A DNA stretch of 64,000 bases from NCBI RefSeq assembly GCF_003269295.1, contig NZ_QLTT01000001.1, positions 1,259,635-1,323,634 of the forward strand, in the 5' to 3' direction. Shown piece by piece: positions 60,132 to 64,000 of this stretch (position 1 is the first letter of the stretch; every line of letters starts with the position of its first letter). Below the pieces are notes generated by a model, which was not told the origin of the DNA, ran no database searches, and saw only the letters and a program-made list of their open reading frames with translations. The stretch comes from Lentzea atacamensis (GTDB taxonomy: Bacteria; Actinomycetota; Actinomycetes; Mycobacteriales; Pseudonocardiaceae). The position numbers and the translations under genes are program-made.

Positions 60132-61747
60132 AGGTGCGTTCCGGAGAAGTCGAGCTCGCCGTTCAGGTGCGCGGCACCGCCGGGCCGACCGTGGTCCTGG
60201 TGCACGGATATCCCGACACGCACACCGTGTGGGACCGCGTGGCGGCGATCCTGGAGAAGGACTTCCGGGTCGTCACCTACGACGTGCGCGGCGCGGGCGA
60301 GTCGACGCCACCCTCCATTGAGGACGGTTACCGGCTCGAACACCTGGCGCGCGACCTGTTCGCGGTGATCGACGCGGTCAGCCCGGACGAACCGGTGCAC
60401 CTGGTCGGCCACGACTGGGGCTCGATCCAGTCGTGGGAGGCGGTGACCACGCCCGGTGCGCGGATCGCCACGTTCACCTCGATCTCCGGGCCGTGCCTCG
60501 ATCACATGGGCCACTGGTCGCGCAAACGCTTGTCGGTCGCGCACGTCCGGCAGTTCGCGAGGTCCTGGTACATCGGCGCGTTCCACCTTCCGGTGCTCGC
60601 GCCGCTGTTCTGGCGCCTCTACCTCGGCCCGCGCTGGGGAGACGTGCTCAGGCGCCTGGAGGGCGTCAAAGCCGAGCCCGCGAGGACGATCACCCGGGAC
60701 GCGGTGCGCGGAATCTCGTTGTACCGGGCCAACATCCGGCAGGTCATGCGCAACCCGCGGCACCGCATCGCACCCATGCCCGTGCAGGTCATCCAGCCGA
60801 CCCGTGACCGCTACATCCGCACCGAGCCCCTGGACCTCGAACGCTGGGTGCCGTCACTGCGCCGCCGCAGGATCGCCGCAGGGCACTGGGCGCCGCTCAG
60901 CCATCCGGAGCAGCTCAGCAGGATGATCGGCGAGTTCATCGGCGACTCCGCTCCCCCACGTGAGCTCGTCGTGATCACCGGTGGCGGCAGCGGCATCGGC
61001 AGGGCGACCGCGGTGGCGTTCGCCGAGGCCGGCGCGAAGGTGCTGGTGTCCGATGTGGACTTCACCGCGGCCGGGGAGACCGCGGGCATGGTCGGCGGGC
61101 ACGCCTACGAGGTCGACGTGCGCGACGAGGAAGCGGTGAAGGCCTGGGCGCGGCAGGTCGCCGACGAGCACGGCGTGCCCGATGTGGTGGTCAACAACGC
61201 CGGCATCGGCCACTCCGGGTCGTTCCTCTCCACGTCGACCGAGCAGTGGCGACGGGTGCTGGACGTCAACCTCTGGGGCGTCGTGCACGGTTGCCGCGCG
61301 TTCGGCGAGCTGATGGTCGAACGCGGAGAGGGCGGTCACATCGTGAACCTGTCGTCGGCGGCGGCCTACGTGCCGTCGAAGATCCTCTCCGCGTACGCGA
61401 CCAGCAAGGCCGCGGTGTTCATGCTCTCGGACTGCCTGCGGGCCGAGCTCGCGCCGCACGCCATCGGCGTCAGCGCGATCTGCCCCGGGCTCGTGAACAC
61501 GAACATCACGGCCACCACGACGTTCTCCGGCGTCAGCGCCGAGGAACAGAGCCGCAAGCAGGCCCGTGCGTCCCGCGTCTACGCGCGGCGCGGCTTCGGG
61601 CCGGAGGGCGTGGCCGAGGAGATCGTCCGCGCCGTCCGCCGCAACCGCCCGGTCGTCCCGGTGACTGCGGAGGCGAAGGCCGCACGACTCGCGAGCCGCG
61701 TCGCTCCTGGCCTGTTGCGCGCGTTCGCCAAACTAGACGTCGGCTAG
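60128..61747 (+). CDS. EphD-like fusion: alpha/beta (epoxide) hydrolase plus short-chain dehydrogenase
   Basis: 539 residues. Residues 1-275 are an epoxide-hydrolase fold (VLVHGYPDTHTVWDRV; nucleophile Asp in LVGHDWGSIQSWE; AGHWAPLSHPEQLSRMI). Residues 280-539 are an SDR (VVITGGGSGIGRATAVAFAEAG; VVNNAGIGHSG; NLSSAAAYVPSKILSAYATSKAA with catalytic Ser, Tyr and Lys). This order matches mycobacterial EphD, which acts on oxidised mycolates/fatty acids. The GTG start overlaps the reductase stop (GTGA). Confidence 0.9.
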   Translation: MKVRSGEVELAVQVRGTAGPTVVLVHGYPDTHTVWDRVAAILEKDFRVVTYDVRGAGESTPPSIEDGYRLEHLARDLFAVIDAVSPDEPVHLVGHDWGSIQSWEAVTTPGARIATFTSISGPCLDHMGHWSRKRLSVAHVRQFARSWYIGAFHLPVLAPLFWRLYLGPRWGDVLRRLEGVKAEPARTITRDAVRGISLYRANIRQVMRNPRHRIAPMPVQVIQPTRDRYIRTEPLDLERWVPSLRRRRIAAGHWAPLSHPEQLSRMIGEFIGDSAPPRELVVITGGGSGIGRATAVAFAEAGAKVLVSDVDFTAAGETAGMVGGHAYEVDVRDEEAVKAWARQVADEHGVPDVVVNNAGIGHSGSFLSTSTEQWRRVLDVNLWGVVHGCRAFGELMVERGEGGHIVNLSSAAAYVPSKILSAYATSKAAVFMLSDCLRAELAPHAIGVSAICPGLVNTNITATTTFSGVSAEEQSRKQARASRVYARRGFGPEGVAEEIVRAVRRNRPVVPVTAEAKAARLASRVAPGLLRAFAKLDVG

Positions 61748-62149
61748 TTCGCCGCCGAACGCGGCGGCGAGCCGGAGCCAGGGTGCGGCCTCCTCCGGCC
61801 GTCCGTGCCGCTCCAGCGTCCGTCCGAGCAGCAGGTGCGCGTAGTGCTCGACCGGGTCGCGGTCCACGATCGCGCGGAGCTGCGCCTCCGCCTTGGCCAG
61901 CTGGGCCGAGTGGTAGTAGGCGCGGGCCAGCAGCAGGCAGAGGTCCGTCTGGAACGGCACCTCCTCCACGACCTCGGCCAGCAGCTGCGCGGCCCTGGTG
62001 TAGTCCTTGGACGCGAACAGCAGCTGTGCCCGCTCCCACTTGTCGGCCGCGGTCTCCACGTGACCGGCGTCGAACAGGCGCGTCGCGGTGACCCAGCGGT
62101 CCTCCGCCACCTCACCGTTCGGCTGGTAGGCGTTGAAGTTGTCGCTCAT
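61733..62149 (-). CDS. Tetratricopeptide repeat protein
   Basis: 138 residues with about three TPR units (WERAQLLFASKDYTRAAQLLAEVVEEVP; CLLLARAYYHSAQLAKAEAQLRAIVDRDP; YAHLLLGRTLERHGRPEEAAPWLRLAAAFGG). It is a probable cytoplasmic protein-interaction module conserved in actinobacteria. Its last 15 bp overlap the convergent EphD-like gene. Confidence 0.88.
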   Translation of the reverse strand: MSDNFNAYQPNGEVAEDRWVTATRLFDAGHVETAADKWERAQLLFASKDYTRAAQLLAEVVEEVPFQTDLCLLLARAYYHSAQLAKAEAQLRAIVDRDPVEHYAHLLLGRTLERHGRPEEAAPWLRLAAAFGGELADV

Positions 62150-62200
62150 CGAACCTCCCTTCCGGACGCGTACAACGTCGTCCGGCGGCACGTATTCCCG

Positions 62201-62606
62201 TCAGATCCGGCGGACGAGACGGAGCGAGCGCGCACAGGTGCCTGTTCCGTCCAATGTGGAGGCACCGCCGAGGTCGCTGATCGTCGGCCCGTTCACCGTC
62301 TTGCGGCTGGAGACGAACCGGTACCGGCCGTCCTGGTCACGCCCCACGTACACGCCCACGTGGTCGAGCCTGCCGATGACCACCTCCTGGTCGGCGTCGA
62401 AGAGCACCAGGTCACCCACCTGGATGTCGGCGAACGTCCCGTCACCGTGCACGATCACACCGGGACCGCTCGGGCCGATGTCGCGCGACCTGCGCGGGAG
62501 CACTGTGCCGTCGAAGTCGGCGGTGTCGTCGTAGACCATCGGCACGCCGAGGTGGTAGCCGAACACCATGCCGCCCTGCCCGCCGGGCGCCACGCAATTG
62601 CGGCGG
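62201..62606 (-). pseudogene. Truncated NlpC/P60-like cysteine peptidase remnant
   Basis: The minus-strand frame starts abruptly at RNCVAPGGQGG and continues through DIQVGDLVLFDAD, LDHVGVYVGRDQDGRYRFVSSRKT and SLRLVRRI, the C-terminal pattern of actinobacterial NlpC/P60-like proteins with the His in DHVGVY. The N-terminal part is missing because the MDR gene's stop lies directly upstream, and no start codon precedes the Cys. A GTG after the Cys would omit the nucleophile. Confidence 0.6.
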
Positions 62607-63575
62607 TCAGGCCGTGACCACGACCTTCGCCCGCGCGTGCTCCTTCTCGACGTGCCGGATCGCGTCCGGCACGTCGGTCAGCGGGTAGATCCGCTCGATC
62701 ACCGGCACCAGCTGTCCCGACTCGGCGAGCTCCCGCAGCGCGGCCAGGTTCTCCTTGCCGGGCTTGGCCTCCAGCACCACGAGCCGCTGCCGGGCGAACG
62801 GCCCGAGCACCTTGCCCTGGATGATCAGCCGGTACGGGCCGAACAGGACACCGCCGGTGAAGCTGCCTCCCCCGGACAGCACGAGCGTCCCGTCCGGGGT
62901 GAGGGCGCCCCGCAGCTCGCTCATCGACCGGTTGCCCACGAGGTCGAAGATCAGGTCGTAGCGTTCACCGGCGCGGGCGAAGTCGTCGGTCCTGTAGTCG
63001 ATGACGTGATCCGCGCCGGCCGCCCGCACCTGCTCGACGTTGCGCGTGCTGCACACCCCGGTCACGATGGCCTTGCGCGCCTTGGCGATTTGCACCGCCA
63101 TCAGCCCGACGCCGCCGGACGCGCCGTTGATCAGCACCTTCTGCCCGCTCTGCAGGTCGCGCAGGCCCATCCACGCGGTGTTTCCCGCCAACGGCAGCGT
63201 CGCCGCCTGCTCGAACGTCAGGTTCGACGGCTTGTGTTCCACCAGGTGCTGCGGCACGCACACGTACTCGGCGAAGGCGCCCTCGACCTCACCGAACACC
63301 TCGTCCCCCACCTGCAGCAGCCCGTTCACACCGGGCCCGACTGCCTCGACCACGCCCGCGAAGTCGAGCCCCCTGATCCGGGTCTTCGGCCCGCGCAGCC
63401 CCAGGAACAGCCGTGCGAAGTACGGGTCGCCCCGCATCACGTGCCAGTCGGCGGCGTTCACCGACGACGCGCGCACGCGCACGAGCACCTCCCCGGCGCC
63501 GGGCACGGGCCGTTCGACCTCTCTGAGTTCCAGCACGTCCGCCGAGCCGTACCTGTCCTGCACGATCGCCTTCAT
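62607..63575 (-). CDS. NAD(P)-dependent alcohol dehydrogenase / quinone oxidoreductase-like MDR protein
   Basis: 322 residues, zinc-free MDR family. N-terminal GroES-like domain (YGSADVLELREVERPVPGAGEVLVRV), GLDFAGVVEAVG, cofactor motif INGASGGVGLMAVQIAKAR near 155, and GADHVIDYRTDDF. No catalytic-zinc Cys/His set is seen, so a quinone or enone reductase is likely. Start at ATG 63575. Confidence 0.88.
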   Translation of the reverse strand: MKAIVQDRYGSADVLELREVERPVPGAGEVLVRVRASSVNAADWHVMRGDPYFARLFLGLRGPKTRIRGLDFAGVVEAVGPGVNGLLQVGDEVFGEVEGAFAEYVCVPQHLVEHKPSNLTFEQAATLPLAGNTAWMGLRDLQSGQKVLINGASGGVGLMAVQIAKARKAIVTGVCSTRNVEQVRAAGADHVIDYRTDDFARAGERYDLIFDLVGNRSMSELRGALTPDGTLVLSGGGSFTGGVLFGPYRLIIQGKVLGPFARQRLVVLEAKPGKENLAALRELAESGQLVPVIERIYPLTDVPDAIRHVEKEHARAKVVVTA

Positions 63576-63658
63576 CGCGGCCTCCCTCGTTGGCAGGAAG
63601 TTAAGCCGTGGCAACGCACATCCACATCAGGGACGACCCCTAGTGGCGTGGCCCGATG

Positions 63659-64000
63659 TCACCGGACCTCGCCCGTCTGCTCCTTGACCATGTACTCGGC
63701 GTACCAGTCGGGCCAGTTCTCGTCGTACTCACCGCCGTTGCGCTTCTCGTACTCACCGTGCGCCAGCGCTGCCCTGCGCAACGCCGAGGCCAGATCGGCG
63801 ATCGACGTGTAGGACGTGTCGTCGGCGTCGACCCGGCCGGGAAGACGGGTGGTCACCTCCTGCAGGATCCACGTGTTGCCGTCCGGGTCGGCGAACTCGG
63901 CGCGGGTGAAGTAGCTCCGGCGTTCCGGGTCGGCGCCCTCGACGGGACCGTCCGGGCCGCCGTGGTAGAGCGGGCCGACCTCGATCCCTGCGGCGAGAAG
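63659..64000 (-). CDS. Glyoxalase/VOC-family protein, C-terminal part (cut by window end)
   Basis: The frame is open to the window edge. The visible 113 residues contain a VOC-domain end (AGIEVGPLYHGG, YFTRAEFADPDGNTWILQEV) followed by an about 65-residue polar extension (SYTSIADLASALRRAALAHGEYEKRN...WPDWYAEYMVKEQ). The DPDGN motif is typical of glyoxalase/bleomycin-resistance proteins. The start is outside the window. Confidence 0.82.
   Translation of the reverse strand, partial: LLAAGIEVGPLYHGGPDGPVEGADPERRSYFTRAEFADPDGNTWILQEVTTRLPGRVDADDTSYTSIADLASALRRAALAHGEYEKRNGGEYDENWPDWYAEYMVKEQTGEVR

Overview
The window is very GC-rich with strong third-position GC bias, GTG/TTG starts and many ATGA/GTGA start-stop overlaps. 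SARP/AfsR-type regulators, a DUF222-HNH protein and an EphD-like fusion also point to an actinomycete. Gene content fits Pseudonocardiales (a Lentzea/Saccharothrix/Amycolatopsis-like organism), but the genus cannot be fixed from the sequence alone. No tRNA, rRNA, CRISPR array, transposase or replication origin was seen.

Region 1 (1-5.3 kb): the 3' part of an AfsR/SARP regulator, a hairpin terminator, then a compact RiPP operon. It holds a 59-aa Ser/Cys-rich precursor with an FxLD-type leader, a LanB/TbtB-type glutamyl-tRNA-dependent dehydratase, and a short LanB C-terminal-like protein. All three are coupled by ATGA overlaps. No LanC, YcaO, protease or transporter is visible.

Region 2 (5.3-40.9 kb): a large oxalate/formate (C1-C2) catabolic island. 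It contains a five-gene Mo-formate dehydrogenase operon with an unusual split of the catalytic subunit. It also holds a second, metal-free NAD-formate dehydrogenase with a LysR regulator and a ketopantoate-reductase-like protein, a GntR regulator, and an operon of a ThDP oxalyl-CoA-decarboxylase-like enzyme, formyl-CoA:oxalate CoA-transferase and an ADP-forming acyl-CoA synthetase. A SucCD-like pair, an OxlT-like transporter, FdhD and MoeA complete the set. A repeated GCATAC/GTATGC operator lies at the promoters of nearly all these units, which suggests one GntR-controlled regulon taking oxalate through oxalyl-CoA and formyl-CoA to formate, CO2 and NADH, with its own Mo-cofactor support. Inside the island lies a DUF222-HNH gene flanked by 289-bp inverted repeats (12.6-14.7 kb), and unrelated genes (TerC, Nramp-like, DedA, SDR, glycosyltransferase, hydrolases, ABC exporter) are interspersed.

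Region 3 (40.9-46.1 kb): the protocatechuate branch of the beta-ketoadipate pathway (pobA, a decayed pcaIJ, pcaC, pcaD, pcaB, pcaG, pcaH), all on the minus strand. A 15-bp palindrome lies upstream of pcaH.

Region 4 (46.2-58 kb): a TetR/hydrolase pair with matching predicted leaderless promoters and operators; secreted proteins (SNase-like plus CBM2 lipoprotein, barnase/T1-type RNase, SGNH lipoprotein); a P-loop kinase-like protein; and a two-component system whose response regulator carries a one-base frameshift. A methyltransferase and a second SARP regulator preceded by 11-bp-phased direct repeats follow.

Region 5 (58-64 kb): a TetR-controlled operon (ferritin-like metal-dependent hydrolase, ferredoxin reductase, EphD-like hydrolase-SDR fusion), then a TPR protein, a truncated NlpC/P60-like remnant, a quinone-oxidoreductase-like MDR protein and a glyoxalase-family gene cut by the window end.
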